Assembly (NCBI GenBank): GCA_021234155.1
Contig: JAJEKV010000054.1
Coordinates: forward strand, 6,001,962 to 6,065,961
Direction of reading: 5' to 3'
From: Isoetes taiwanensis
Lineage: Eukaryota > Streptophyta > Lycopodiopsida > Isoetales > Isoetaceae
Length of the DNA: 64,000 bases
This document shows, piece after piece, positions 12,179 to 25,372 of the stretch. Made by a program: the position numbers and the translations under genes. The stretch's first letter is position 1, and each line of letters begins with the position of its first letter. The notes beneath the pieces were generated by a model. That model was not told where the DNA came from. It saw only the letters and a list, made by a program, of their open reading frames with translations, and ran no database searches.

Positions 12179-12912
12179 TCCCTCATTATGATAGTGATCC
12201 TCTCGCTTATTTTGATTGTCATCCTTAATGGCATATTGTTGTTGATAACTTTATAGCCACATTTATCCGCCATTGTCGCATTACGTTGTTTTGATTCCAT
12301 AAACATATGACTTAGCAAATGTAATAGTAGATGCTAAGAATGCACATAAGGCATCAGCATATGCGGTAACCACTATACTTGATTTTCGTCATTATCATGA
12401 CTTGCTCCATCACATTTTTAACCATGATCAGCTATAGCTTTTTCAGGTTTTTTATGAGAGAAAAGCTAACCCCTTTTCAGATACTTACATTGAACTCTCT
12501 AGCAACATTTTGTTATCTTTAGGTAAGTCATTGGCTAATAAAATTTGCATATACGTCATTCCATTAAGAAGAAAATGGTCATAATGAGGAAATTTGTATT
12601 GATAAAAGCGCCGAACTAATATTCCACTTGAGCCACTTCCCATCTAAAGTAATGTTTTGTCATGATTAAGTCCCCGCTTCCATATTGTTCTCCAAACCAA
12701 ATGTCCTAAAGTATTGTGCAATGGACACTAAGTAGAAAGCCAAATGGGCAAAGTTGTGCAGCCTACTTATTCGCCAACCATAGATATTCCACATCTGCAT
12801 ATGAACATGATAAACTTTAAACAACAAACACATAGTCAAAGTGATAATTATTTGCATTCTTATTAGATGTCCTTTATGATTTTATAAATAGAAATTTTCC
12901 TTTTCTTGGCAG
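12179..12912. other. Unassigned AT-rich interval, left copy
   Basis: It lies between the truncated RT and the L1 tail; the same sequence is at 39,110-39,840. A perfect splice-donor-like AGGTAAGT occurs near 12,520, but no exon structure can be supported. No domain was recognised on either strand. Confidence 0.5.
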
Positions 12913-14980
12913 TTTATTTATTTATTTATTTTTTGGAGAAAAGGAAGATTTATATTAATCATGAAAGAGTTACATCAGAAAAGGATCCAACTATTAAGGT
13001 TCACAAAAAATTGTGCATTTAGCACATATGTACAAAGCAAACAAAATTGGGACATGAGTCCTTCTTTACAAGAAGCTCGGGCAAGGTAGCCCGATCAGGG
13101 GTGAAGGATCTTGAACTAGAAAATCTAAATCCAGTCCGACCTCTTCATCAATGATCACCAAATTGAAGCCACCGGGTCCATCTACCAACCAATATCATTC
13201 CATTCGGGAAGCAAAGAACCAGAGGGGTCTGTTTTAAAAGAGGATGATGGCCTCCCATGGCATCCTGCGGTGGCTTTGTGATGGTAAAACAAGTCTCTAA
13301 AATGGGGAGAACTGGTCCCTCAGTTAGCAGCCTTCATACAAAAAGAGAAAATCTATCAAGAATGTGCTTTGGTAGCCATTAAGCAAAGAAAGGTTTAAGC
13401 TTTTTCAGATTCATCAATAGAAAGGACAGAGACCAATGTTGCTGATTATTCAAGATTTTCAGCAAAGAAAGTATAATTGGACAACAAGGAAGATTTTGGC
13501 TTCATAATTCATCCTCGCTGTAAGGGCAATCAGCAGCTCTTGAACACCATAAAATGATCATCGCTAATAAGCATATACTGCGACAAACAAAGATATTGTA
13601 AACCAACAAATTCCCTATTGATAACCAAGCACAATCAGATTTGTCTTGTTTGCTATTTTGTGAGCCATGGTAATTTTGAAACTCAATCTGAAAGGCTACA
13701 TTCATCCAGGCTATATCCACCCTTGATTTGAATAATTAACCCTATTCCTCGTGGTTTCCAAATGATCCAAAGAGCGCTTGTCTAATAGTGTTCAAAAAAT
13801 TATTTGATCCCTTTTAAGAGGTCCATGATATTGGCCCAATTGCCTAGGTTGTGGCCTTTGTCCCCGAGGTAGCATCAGCTTCATCTCCAAAATTTTCTGA
13901 TTTTGGGACAGCCAAACATGTGACTGGTGGTTTCAGAGTTGTTTTCTACAAAGTTTACATTACAGAGCTATCTTGAAGGTCTAGAGGAAGAGCATTATGA
14001 ATACATCTTCAGATAAACATTTGCATTTTGTGGGCTGAGAATAGGATTCCAAATTATTTCTCGTGATTTATGAGGTGTTTATTAGGGACATGCCATTTGG
14101 CAGCCTGGTCAAGGACTTAGTTGGGCAAGAATTTTGTATCCTAAGGCAACTTTGTAATCGACTGGGAGTTCATAATATGCCAATCAGGATTCTTTTGAAT
14201 TTGCATTCACTGGTATTAGGCAACTGCCATAATTGTGTCAAAGATCATTTTATCTATTTTTTGCCCTTGACTATCTGCTTTACATTATGATCCCAAATTT
14301 CGCACCATTTGTCTCCCTCCCGTAGATGTTGTAACCCTGAAGTTACCCCCCTCGCCTCTTTCCATTTTTCCATATTTGGGGATGCTTGAGAGCCCAGCAT
14401 ACATCATTTTTTTAGCAAATATGGGTGATCAGAAAAGGAAAATTCGCACTATCAAAACCAATATCTTTTATGCTCAAAGCCCTGCCACAAGGTTCCACAT
14501 GCCCAAATATTTTCCTCAATGAGGGAGTGTTGGGGCACACTTGAATTGATAGTAAATAGAGTCCGCCGATGTGGTGAGCATATTTTCTTCATACCAAAAG
14601 GTCTACTAACCTCGCAACCAATATCTAATAAACTCCATGGCAGGGGTGTTCCAAACCATTTATTGCTTTCCTGACATACTTAGCACCCAAAGCCCGGCTA
14701 TGATTTTGGAGAATTTTCAACCCCAAACCACCCTCCTTTTGTTGTGAGTGATTTCTTCCATCTAACAAAATGCATACCTTGCCATATGTACTCTCCCTAT
14801 TACATTTTCAATGTCATTATAAGTTTCTTTATTAGTAATGAGTACGAGGAGAAATATACATGGGTGTCAAGCTAACACCACATTAGTCAGAAGAACTCGC
14901 CAAAGAAAAGATGATTAGAGAAAGGGGAGAGAAGTTTCTTCCTAATCTTCACTATAGATCTCCACACCTCTTTATTAGGA
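12913..14980 (-). mobile_element. L1-type LINE 3' part, left copy (cut at duplication junction)
   Basis: On the minus strand the 3' end carries an (AAATA)-like tail (TTTATTTATTT on the plus strand at 12,913). Upstream lie the zf-RVT type C-terminal region (about 13,500-13,950) and the region C-terminal to RT (about 14,450-14,870). The frames are more broken than in the right copy. Homology stops abruptly at 14,980. The missing RT, endonuclease and ORF1 parts occur only in the right copy (to 45,785), which places the duplication junction here. Confidence 0.85.
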
Positions 14981-15900
14981 CGTATTGCTTTCGAAAACTC
15001 ACGGAGGAAATTCCTCCCTCAATTTCCTCGGAAAATTCCCTCGAAAAACTTTCTTCCAAAGAAAATTCCCAAATCGACGGCCCAGATGTGGCAAACATCA
15101 GGATGGCATCGGTGAATTCAAATTGTGAAAGGTAAATAGCAGTGGCATCATTAATTTCGAGAAAGTGGAGATGAGAAAGGGAAAAGAAGATGGTGAGCAT
15201 GATAGAGCGAAATTGAAAAGGGTAGTACATCACCTCAATTTATATACCAAAAATAAGGACTGATTATTGCAAAATCTTTATTCTTGTTTGTGAAAAAGAA
15301 ATTTTGAATCTCGGCTCCCAAATCAAAGGGTACTTATTGCTTCTAGATTCTTGCAAGATCCACGAGGGCTATTGGAGTTTTGAACACGTGATTGGATTGC
15401 CTTCTGGCGATTGGTCAAGCGCATGCAATTTTAGAAAACCTTAAAGATGGTTGGAAGTGGTAATAAATTGGGTACGCCAAGCATTAGGTTTTATCAATGG
15501 TTGTGGAAAAATGGTGATTTGAAGCAAAAGAATTGCTTGCAAGATGCTCAAATGCCATCCCGAAATCTTTCATATCTTTGCTGGAAGAAGAAGAAAGAAT
15601 GGCAATTCACGGTTCAAACATTTGGGCGCGTGCGAGGCGGGGAAGGCTAGATCGTCGTTTGGATGAAAAAACCAGCTAAAAAGTCATCGGTTACGGCTAA
15701 CAACATCAAAAGGTTTTCACAAAATGCGAGGGATGAGGAAAAAAAAGCGAGGCAATCCGATTATCTTGACATTTCACCGAATTATTAAAGCTTTTTGTCA
15801 AAAGAAACTATTATTACATTTGATTTCTTTTTAGTTTTCATGTACATTTCCATGCACATATGGAACGTTCTACCAATGTGGTTACCCTTTGGTAGCCCTT
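14981..15900. other. Start of predicted duplication unit 2; unassigned
   Basis: Not related to the L1 it abuts. A minus-strand reading frame of 93 codons (14,952-15,233) crosses the junction, and a minus-strand TATA-like TATATAAATTGAGG lies just upstream of its start (about 15,236-15,249). Crossing the junction makes a genuine gene unlikely. The 15,660-15,800 stretch is A-rich. No domain was recognised. Confidence 0.4.
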
Positions 15901-15914
15901 TTTCGGGCATTTTA

Positions 15915-16175
15915 ACTTCTTGTATTATACATGTAAGTAAGGGTTTATGGGGTCATCTACTTGCTCTTGGAAGTATTTCATGTATATATTATGTGATATA
16001 TATATCATAGTGTAAGGATGTAATAATAAATGTGCAGTGAACTCCTTTGTAATCTTAGTTTTACTTGCTTTGATGTAACCTTTTTAAATTCTGTTTTCTT
16101 CTTTGTATTATACATATAAATGGGGTTTATGGGGTCATCTACTTGCTCTTGGAAGTGTTTCATGTATATTATATA
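15915..16175 (+). repeat. Imperfect direct repeat, ~70 bp units ~190 bp apart
   Basis: The words TTATGGGGTCATCTACTTGC and the following TCTTGGAAGT...TTTCATGTATAT recur at about 15,945 and 16,127, each preceded by TTGTATTATACAT. Flanks are rich in TATA dinucleotides. The function is unknown; an old local duplication in non-coding DNA is the simplest reading. Confidence 0.75.
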
Positions 16176-19100
16176 TATGTACACGATTAAATAATGCTAT
16201 AAATTGATACTATACATAATCTCTGTACATATGTATGCTATAATATAGATTCAATCAAATCCTTTTACATGTTACAATGATATATCTTGGTATACATAGT
16301 ATTTCTTACTTATGTCTGGGATATGTAATTATTCAATGCCTGATCTTTCAACTTACCTATTTTCTTTTGCAATATATCAATTTGAAATTTGTATGAGCAC
16401 TGTGGAGGGGAGAATCTAGATAGGATATTTGGTATTAGAATGTTCGAGATACACGAAAACCAGTGTTGTATAAATTGAAGGAAAACACTTATTTGTTACG
16501 TCAGAAGCATGAACAAAGCGAGAGAATTTCGAGAAAAGCTTTCAACTCTATGAAATTTTGAAGTTTCACATAAGTGCAGTGCAATTTGTGATGTATGTCT
16601 TTGTTGGTACACATGATGGGGTTTAATGGGGCACAAAAAGCACATTTTGTAATGTTAGCACTCTTTGGAAATGGTTTGCAGAGAAAGGGAAGTGGCACAA
16701 TCACGAGAGTGCATAAGGGGGATTGTGAAAATGTAGTAAGCAAAGATTCCCTTATGTCCAAAAGGAAGCCCGGTCGAGAATAATGAGATGATGTTAAATG
16801 GCGGAGAAACGCCTAGCGCATTTATATGGGCGAAGTCAAGGAGAGGGCACTTCTAGAGACTAAAAGATTGGTGGAGAAACATGAGATGCTCCTTTCATGC
16901 TATATCTGCCATGTTTGATCACATGAAAAAGTTTGTGCATCACAACTTTGCGGCTTTCATTAGCGAGCAAAGGGAATTTAGGAGAAACATTATTCAGGAC
17001 TCTAAAGAGATGATTACGTGATGCTCCGGTAGTAGACTTTGCAGAAAATTACATTCTGACCCCTTCAAAAGTACAGAGTGAACATTGAATCACGGAACCC
17101 GGATCACTATTTTGGTACATCATCACTCTCTTCAAAGGTAAAATGGTAGATTCGCGAGAGAAGGCGTTCACTTATATGTTTTGATGATAGAAGTCATGAC
17201 ACACATTTTTGCGACATGCATTTCAACTTTCATCTTGATGGTTGAAAAGAGAATGGAGGATCTCACATGCGGTATCATCTCATGTAGTCCGGATATGGTT
17301 GTCTTTGCTTTCGGTTCAAATCCGGAAGATCATTCTACTTCATATCAAGGTACCATTGTGCGCTGGCATTACGTCCATACAATAAAATTTCTAACCCGGA
17401 TCATGGGAATGGGGAACATGATGGAAGTGCCAAGGCCAAAGCAACTCTTGGCCCGTAGGCAAAGAAAGCATGGGATTGAAATAAAGGGTGCTCATAATGC
17501 ACGTGTTATTTTGAGAAACAAAGAAATCTCAGGATTCATAGAGTGTATTAGGAAGTGAAGGAGAGATTGGCGGAGTCAAAAGCCATTTGATGTGCAACCC
17601 CTTCACGGTGTCCAAAGGCCTTTGTATATATTCCATAAGTCAGGAGGACCCAACCTTATTGATGGTTAGACCACTATCTTGTTTTGCGGTGCCTGCATAA
17701 ACTTTGAAATGGCGGGCATGTGAGTCTATTCAACTTTGTGGAAAGTGGACATTGAAAAGCTAGTCCCATGTGCACATCTTTGATGGGTTCAACATTGGAG
17801 ATGAGCGCAATGTTTGCAAATGAGGTAGGAGGTTACAGGTTTGGTGATAATTTTGCTTCTTTTGCTCTTCGGTAATGGGAAGATGTGCCATACTATGTTC
17901 TTTGCTTTAGAAAAAGCATGTATTGGATCAAGCGGTCATTGATGCTTACGGGGAATGGATGAGCATCATGCGGTGACTTCTGATCATATCAGCTTACTAT
18001 TATCTGAAATTGTCAAGTTGCCATAACAAATATAAATTTGTTGGATGATAGAAGTATTTTTCCGGTGTACATTATTGGATACTAAATTTCCATGAAGAAG
18101 ATAAATCACGGGGGTTAAAGATGCTAGTGCAGCTTTTGCATTGTCGATGCATGAGATGTTGCTAGGAAGTCTTCCGGGAAATGGTGGATGCCTTGGATTA
18201 GGTGAAGGCTTTTGAATTTCGCGATGGTTTGTTTGTGTTACTTTTTTATATTTATGTAATGGAAGCATGGTATTCGACCTTGAATTAGTCCAGAAGGCCC
18301 GACATATTGGGAACTTAAATTTGTTTTTCTTCTATATCGGTTGGTTGAAGATCTACTTCCATTTGGTTGAAGGAATTTGACATTTGTTTTTGTAGATCAT
18401 TCCTTACATCTACAATTGCGCATACAAAATTATTAGCATATCATGTGAAAGCTTAGCTGTATTACCTAAGTTATATGCGTGCATTTTGATTGCAAAAGCT
18501 CTCTGACCATACAACATCTAAGCATAATTGTATTACCTAAGTTAGATACATACGAAGATGTGCCCTTGTCTTCGACTTGTTTACTATCTAATGTGCAACA
18601 CACTCATCTTGTATCCGACCTTCTACAAACTTTGAATGTTTACTATAGGATGTACCCGGTACAATCATCATCTTCATTAGATTCTTCTATTCTTTGTGAA
18701 TCTCTTCACTATGATGCTAGGCTTCTTAATTAGCAAGTAACCTCTATTACCAAAAGCTCCATAAACCATGCATGCTTACCTTTTCAATCAGCCCCAATGC
18801 GAGGTAGATTCACATCCCGTATGTGACTGATGCCATGTGTTGTTCCTTGTGTTAACAAGATAGGAGATACATAATAGGCAGTGGGATATCTGCAAGATGC
18901 CAATACCAGGGGAGGAACCAAAACTTGCTTGCAATTTATGCGGGGATGAAAATCAGCATTTAGTTTGCTACAAGCTGAAACCAAAGAAAGAGGAGGAGGG
19001 CGCAAGCTAAGGACCAGGGTGATCTAGGAACTCCCTCAACTCCAAAATCTTTGTGCCCCCCTCAATTGCTTTTCTTATTTGAAGACCTTAAATTAAGTTC

Positions 19101-20388
19101 GAGAATCTAGGCCCCCTCAACTCGGATGCTTTTTGCTTCCACTTCCTTGCTAAGCTTCGGCTAGATCAGCCACCCCGCTTGCTCGCACAATTGCATCCTC
19201 CACCTTCCATTTATGTGCTCAAACTTCATAGCATAAATTCACTTTCATCCATCTGTTGTTGAAATTCACGCAACTTTCGACATCGATTCAAGTAATTAGT
19301 CTCGGCCTCATGGACTAGCTTAGAATATACTACCCTTTCCCCTTCCCTATGCTTCAAAGTCTCATATAGCTTGCGGTCTTGTCTCACGAAAATTCGCATC
19401 TCCTTACATATGTTTCCCTTCAAAGAGGATCGCTCTCGAGAAATACATTCAAGTGTCCGGATCTTCTTTTTTTGTAGAGTATCATAGGACTTGTGGCCCT
19501 TGGCATTGCTTCGACTTAAGCATTACAACTTGGTCAAAAACCTCGATTCTTTGACCTTTTTTGGCGTGGCTATTTTTCACATCATCCCAATCAAGCGGAT
19601 TCACCTTTACACCGATTGTAAGGCAAATCTTTCGACAAAATACAATGGAAAATAGTGATTACGTACATCTTTCCTACAGAATGCAAACTTCATTACCACT
19701 TGAAAAATTACACTTTGGTCTTCCAACTTCACCGACTCATCCTTGTGCCCGTACGGTAGGTTCTTTAGAGCCCAAACCGTCACTAAAGAGTTGTGATACG
19801 CAAATTTTTCCTTGAATTTCATATTTGCGGATCCTTGCGAGAAAATCTTGTGTCCTCATTTTGGTTCTCCTTGTTACGGCCGGGGACTTCCGGACTTCAA
19901 ATGTGTCCCTGCTTTGGAAGCCACAGGAGATTTTGGGACGATCGGGGGCAACACTCTTCTTTGGTGTCTTTGCCATTGTCTATACCTGCAATGCAACAAC
20001 AAATATCTTTTAATTGTCCTAAAGGTTGCAACAATCGAGCTTGCACATGTAAACAAAACCTAAAGTAATAAATTAAAAGCGAAAAGAAAAACTAGGGAAG
20101 AAAGGCGATTGTACCTTTGATTTGTTGAGAATGACCAAGCGACTTGGGAAGGGGCGTGCTTTAATTAAACAAAGAAATCGAGGTGCTAGAAATCTTGGGG
20201 TAAAAAGCAAAGGGATCAAAGGACCAAAAAGAAACAAAGCGGGGAAGAAAGAATTGGAGGAATTTTTCTCACGCTATTTTTTGATTAGAAAAAAACCAAA
20301 AGTCCGCGGTAATTATTATACATTTCTAAAAATGTATATGTATTAAAAATGACCCAATATTTTATCACCCTAACGTTGCTTTTACCTC
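16176..20388. other. Unresolved degenerate region with short open frames
   Basis: About 4 kb in which I recognise no family with confidence. The longest plus-strand frame (17,181-17,558, 125 codons) has no recognised motif. Near 18,934-18,972 a plus-strand frame reads CNLCGDENQHLVC, a possible Cys-X2-Cys...His...Cys metal-binding remnant. On the minus strand 19,226-19,423, 19,607-19,822 and 19,737-19,976 are overlapping or adjacent lysine/arginine-rich frames that may be fragments of one transposon-borne ORF. All are broken by stops. Some breaks may be sequence errors. Confidence 0.35.
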
Positions 20389-20389
20389 C

Positions 20390-20555
20390 TTCATAAAAGC
20401 ATAATTGAGTGTCGAGATGCTTTGTTGTATCCTATATTTTATTTGTCTTTTTTTAATATTTGTCTTTTTTCAAGTTCATAAAGCATAATTGAGTGTCGAG
20501 ATGCTTTGTTGTATCCTATATTTTATTTGTCTTTTTAATATTTGTCTTTTTCAAG
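20390..20555 (+). repeat. ~84-bp tandem duplication
   Basis: Two consecutive units start TTCATAAA(A)GCATAATTG at 20,390 and 20,475 and both end TTTGTCTTTTTTCAAG or its shortened form. They differ only in homopolymer length and one base. This is a recent local tandem duplication, or a consensus error in a difficult stretch. Confidence 0.9.
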
Positions 20556-20899
20556 TATTTATACGCCTTTGCGACACGCCCTCTTTGTTAGGACCGATGC
20601 AAATCCTTTAGAAAAAAGGGCAAAAATAGTCTCTATATAAGACTTAAATGGCACGGAAAAAGCGTGCCTCAATTTTGCTTGCTTCACTTTTAGTTCTCTC
20701 AATCCTTCTTTGCTTGATTGGATTCTTTGGTGGTGACGACAATCTCAAATCTCGGGGGAAGCATACAGCAAAACCATCTAAATAATCTAGAGTTTGTCCC
20801 TTTTTCCAAGGCGATTGTACACCGCAGTTCTATGCCTTGTAAGCGGACTCACTTAGAGCTAGTATTCATTGAGAGGAGCCTACTTACGATAGTTAACCA

Positions 20900-22210
20900 A
20901 GAAATCGAACATCGACCACACTAAATTAAAGGAGGGTTGTGTGCAAGTTGCCTACAAATGCCTCGTGGCTTTCTAAATTAGCATCTATGGGAATCCAAAA
21001 GCATAACATTGTAAAAGCACAAAAAAAACCACGAATAACCACCCAGATTAGAGACATTTTCCTCAAGCCAATTAAGCTCCTCAAATGAGGCAAAACATAT
21101 CATTTTCTATACAATACAATACCAAAAGTTTAGTCTAACCATTACGAGAATATCCTCCCACAATATAGGCTTAATTGGGCAAACTATATGGGTGATATTT
21201 TTGATAAATTATCCACTAACATAGTGGTTTCCTTGACTAGGACTCCCATCGAGAAAGAGTGAGTATTGAAGCCATTTTGTGAAATCCTAGGCACATAGCT
21301 TTTAATTCTGCTTCACTAATGCTAAGGCTCATTGTAGATTGTTTTTGGAGACCCATAGAAATGGATTTTTGCCAAAAAAAAATGAGATCCTAAATCCTAT
21401 GTTAGACTTTCTTGTTTCGTCATGGGATGCAAAATCTGCATCAATGTAAAAAGGATGGCACATGTTCTTGGTTTTTGAAAGTAGGTAACTCTTTCAAACA
21501 TTGTGCTACCAAATATCGCGAGAATTCTCTTTGCTACTCTCGGTGACTCATCTTTAGATGTTGCATAAACCGACTTACTTGCCCATTTTGCAACTATAAC
21601 AAACATAGATAAAAGATCCAATAAATTGTGAAACATGGTGGTATCACATGGTCCATTAATGTCCAAGGTAAATCATTTGCCTTGTTCATATGGAGCGAGG
21701 ATTTGGTTTGGAGGCTTTCATGTAAAATCTCTACAACACTTCATTTATATATTTGATCTAAATGAGGAAGTCTAAGCGATAATATAAAAAGTAGGTCTAT
21801 TACCTCGGAGGAATGTGTAAGCTACTCATGGCGGTAATGGTCATTGCATGCTTTGCTGTGTGACGATTGAATCATCCATATAAAGAACCAAAATGCATAT
21901 CACGGAAATGCTTTTTTTATAGTAGAGACTATGATCGCTTGGAGCATTTAAATCAAAGGCTAGCGTAAAAAGTATTTATTTTGTTGTGTCAACATCTTGG
22001 AACTGCTTTAGGCCATTACAAACTCTTCTTGATTTGACATTGAAGTGAGTATTCTCACTTTTCACAAATCCCAAGGACGCTCCATAAAAAAAGGGTTCAT
22101 GTAAATCACCATTAACAAGGCTTTTAAGAAATGAGCTAATAGATGGGCCATCGTTTGTATAGCCCGGTGCCAAACTCTTGGGCATATCTCTTGGCTACAA
22201 GGTGACTTAC
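20900..22210 (-). pseudogene. Ty1/copia RT-RNase H remnant (minus strand)
   Basis: Read on the minus strand, 21,976-22,185 contains NGDLHEPFFY and GLKQ, matching the copia RT pattern around NGDL-E-IYM and YGLKQ. Downstream near 21,880 a frame gives LYMDDSIVT, corresponding to the YVDD catalytic box. 21,397-21,666 contains AKRIL and FASHDETRKS-like text of the RNase H domain, and near 21,280 QSTMSLSISEAELKAM matches the family's STMSLSSTEAE block. The frame shifts several times. The orientation is opposite to the copia that follows, so the two are separate insertions. No LTRs were seen. Confidence 0.8.
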
Positions 22211-22700
22211 AGCTTAGCTATATTGCGCATGAGTTGTATTTTGTCTGAGAAATACCCATTTGTTCCCATTATGCAAGATCTGTAGATACTTGATGAAGTA
22301 AATGCTAGGCGTGAGGAGGTAGTTTTAGATTCAAGAAGAAATACAAGATCGGGGAATATGAAGTGGTTCTGAGAAAGTAGGGCGTCGGCAAAGGGTTTCT
22401 GATGGGAGGGGAGGGAGGTGGGCAAAAGATGAGCTTGTAATATCTATCAAAGCTTAAGAAGAAAGTATTTTGGAGCCTCGCTTTAGAAAAAAGTGTTAAA
22501 AGGAGGAGATCTTGAGAGCATTCATTATGCATTGTATGGTTTGCATCTGCCTCCACCATGAAACAAGATGAAGGAATCAGGGTACCTACTTTGAATTCAT
22601 GTGAGAGGAAATTTAGCTAACAAAATTGAGAAGACTAGAGATGAAAGGCTGCAATAGCGTATGCTGCTTGACTTACTGCCAAAGGATGAGGAACATATAG
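22211..22700. other. Junction zone between two copia remnants
   Basis: About 0.5 kb between the minus-strand and plus-strand copia remnants. A minus-strand frame (22,305-22,559) has no recognised domain. The 5' LTR and gag of the plus-strand copia should lie here or slightly downstream but were not recognised. Confidence 0.4.
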
Positions 22701-25372
22701 AAAAAGGAGATCACGATGATTAAAGGTGACACAACAAGAATATCTATTATCGTGCCAAGAAGAACCAGTGGGCTTGAGGTACATGGCATTGGTAACTAGA
22801 TGAGTATTTGGTGGTGGGGGAATTAAGCCAAAAAAGAGGGACCGCAGGGAACATTTCTAGGTGTAGGACAAATAAGGACGATTTTTTCTATGTAAATCTA
22901 TATTGGCGTTTTTGTTATGATAAAAGTATAAATTGATAATATCAAGGATTGCATTAAATAATGCTAGCATATCTATTTTCTTGAGGAAGAAAATAAATCA
23001 AGGAATACAATCGAGCTTTATGTGAAGGAATTTATCAATATTTCAAGGATAGAGTTCTTTGAAGGATAAAATTATAGTGGAATTTGTTATTGGAAGAGGC
23101 GGAACAATAGGATGGCGATTTAGGCATAACATATAAATCACGAAGAGTTAGGCCCATTGTCAAATGTATGAACATTCAATTTGAAGGGCCAATATGAAAA
23201 GCTTAGATCTGCGGGGGTGGTGAATATCGTCGGATGAATTTAAAATGGTATTGTGCATCTAAAGGCATTAAAAGGCGAGCTCACATGTAGATACTCTCCC
23301 ACGGAGAATGGAGTGGTGAGAGAAAAAACGAGGACATTGTTGAATGCGGTTAGGTCCATGCTAAAATATTGAGGTTTGCCTAACTTCTTGTGGGAAGAGG
23401 CATTGAAAAGCATTTGTATTAATTCAAAACATGTTACCTTACGGAAGTATTAATGGAGCCATACACGAAATCTTTGTGAATGCGGTAAAAAGCTCCATCA
23501 TTTGATAAGCTTAAAACTTGTGGTTGCTTAGCTTTGCTCAGGTTCTAGAAGAATTAAGGAAGAAGCTTGATGATCGATCCTATATCACGCTATGGTAGGT
23601 TATGATGCAAATTCAAAAGGTTATAGATTATATAATCGGCACAAAGAAAAGTTATTATTAGTAGAGATGTGGTGTTTTACGAAAAAACAATTCTATAAAA
23701 CCATTCTAAGGTGAATACATCGAGAAGACATAGAAGACTTGCATAATCGAGAAAAAGTTACTAGTCTACATGAGGAACAAGAAAGCGGGAAAGAAAAAGC
23801 ATGTAGCAAATGGCGGACTAATGTGGTTGATATTAGTGATGATGAGAATGAGAATGAGAATGAGAGTGAAGCGGATAATAATTTAGTACATCAAGACTTA
23901 AAGGGAACTAGCAAATGTAAGCGGATTGCACAAAGAGGGCAATGAGGAAGAAACTTCGGCATGCACAAAGGGAGTATGAGAAAAACCAAAAAAAAAAAAA
24001 GAAAACTGAAGCTCGGATATTGAAAGATGAAAATAAGGATATTGCCTTACATGGTAGGGATATTCATGGCTATGAGGCTATAAATGGTAATAACAAAGGA
24101 GATTGGAGAAAGGCTATGGAAGATGAGATGAATTCATTTCATAGAAACGGATACTTATACACTAGTGGATGAACGAGCACAAAAATGTTATAGGGAACAA
24201 ATGGATATGAGAATTAAACACAGGTGATGGAAAACCAAAAAATACAAAGCGGGTTGGTTTGCTCAAGGATTCACTCAAAGGCAAGGCCAAGATTTTGATG
24301 AAACATTTTCTCCTTTGGTAAAAATAAATAGTCTTAGAATGTTGTTAGCTATTGCAAATTAGAAGACTTAGAAATCCATCATATGGATGTAAGTACATCA
24401 TTTTGAAAGCTAAATTGGAAGAAGAGATTTATTTAAAAGCAGGGCTCGAGGGGTTTGAGAAAGGTGCAGATAAAGTTTGGAGGTTGAATCAGGCTGTCTA
24501 TGGTTTAAAACAAGCTCCTAGGGAATGGTACAAATGCATGGATGGATATTTCTTTGGAACAAGGGTTTGAGAAATTTAAATCGATGGTAATTTTTACCAA
24601 TTTAAAAGTGGTGATGAATGGTGTATAATTGCTCTATATGTAGATGACAATATAATGGTGGCTAAAGGGAAAAATGTTTTAATTCATTGCAAAAATATTA
24701 CGAGCAAAAGGTTTCAAATAGTGACTTAGGTGGTGAAAGGTTTGTTGGAATTGAGGTCTCTGAGGGGCGGGGCAAATAAAACTACGCTTTTAAAGTCGGC
24801 AATCACATATTATTAATATGTTGAAAACCTTGAGAATGGAGGATTGTAATATAGCGGATACTCCATTAGTACACGGACATAAAATCTCACGAAGACATGT
24901 GTCCTAAAATACGCTCAAGTAAAACAAATGGAAAAAACTCCATCTGGTCTCTAATTGGTTGTCTTGCATATGTTGCAAATTGTACAAGACCAAACATATC
25001 TTTTGATGTGAATTTGTTGAAGCGGTATAATAATAATCTAGGTGTAGCTCATTGGATTACTGACTAAAGAATTTTAAGATATTTAAAAGGCTCCTTGGAA
25101 GTTGGTGTCATGTACAATCAACTAAACTTGAATTAAAAGGCATCAGGTGACTTCAGTTGGGGAGGAGATTTAGACCAAAGAAAATCTACCTCGGGCTATC
25201 TAATCATTCTAGGTGGAGCTCCGGTAGCACGGAAGTGCAAAAAAGCTTGATCTAACATAGCTCTGTCAAGTGCGGAAAATTTGAATACAATCTTTGCATC
25301 TCTAGTGGCCAAAAAGAATTGATTTGGGAGAGAAGGTTCTTTGGCGGAATTAGGCAGCAGAAAAATCCAACA
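22700..25372 (+). pseudogene. Ty1/copia pol, 5' portion (integrase, RT, RNase H), split by insertion
   Basis: Integrase C-terminal blocks appear at about 23,285-23,400 (SPTENGVVREKTRTLLNAV) and 23,540-23,640 (LRKKLDD, VGYDANSKGYRLY). RT begins near 24,100 (DWRKAMEDEMNSF), continues with FTQRQGQDFDETFSPLVK near 24,270 and AVYGLKQAPREWY near 24,490-24,530, and has LYVDDNIMV at about 24,635. RNase H is visible to 25,372 (RKSTSGYLI, ALSSAEN, LAELG). Stops and shifts are frequent. At 25,372 the frame is cut by the Helentron-like insertion. The continuation IYCDNTS is at 34,689, and joining the two flanks gives an uninterrupted reading frame across the site. Confidence 0.85.

Larger units (their letters stand above)
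1..14980 (+). repeat. Tandem segmental duplication, left copy (right part of unit 1)
   Basis: This block matches 25,945-41,916 in the same orientation, with offsets of about +25,944 at its left end and +26,936 to +26,958 after an extra ~1 kb in the right copy. Long stretches (for example 1,255-2,400 against 28,213-29,360) are almost letter-for-letter identical. The match ends at 14,980/41,916 in the middle of a minus-strand L1 element. The left end lies outside the window. Inference: the unit is about 26.94 kb and unit 2 is 14,981-41,916. An assembly-level false duplication is the main alternative. Confidence 0.93.

Noticed and set aside
12500-12540. Exon-intron boundary at AGGTAAGT
   Set aside because: A single consensus donor without a coding exon upstream or an acceptor partner is not enough.
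14952-15233. Minus-strand 93-codon gene with TATA box
   Set aside because: The frame crosses the duplication junction at 14,980 and has no recognised domain.
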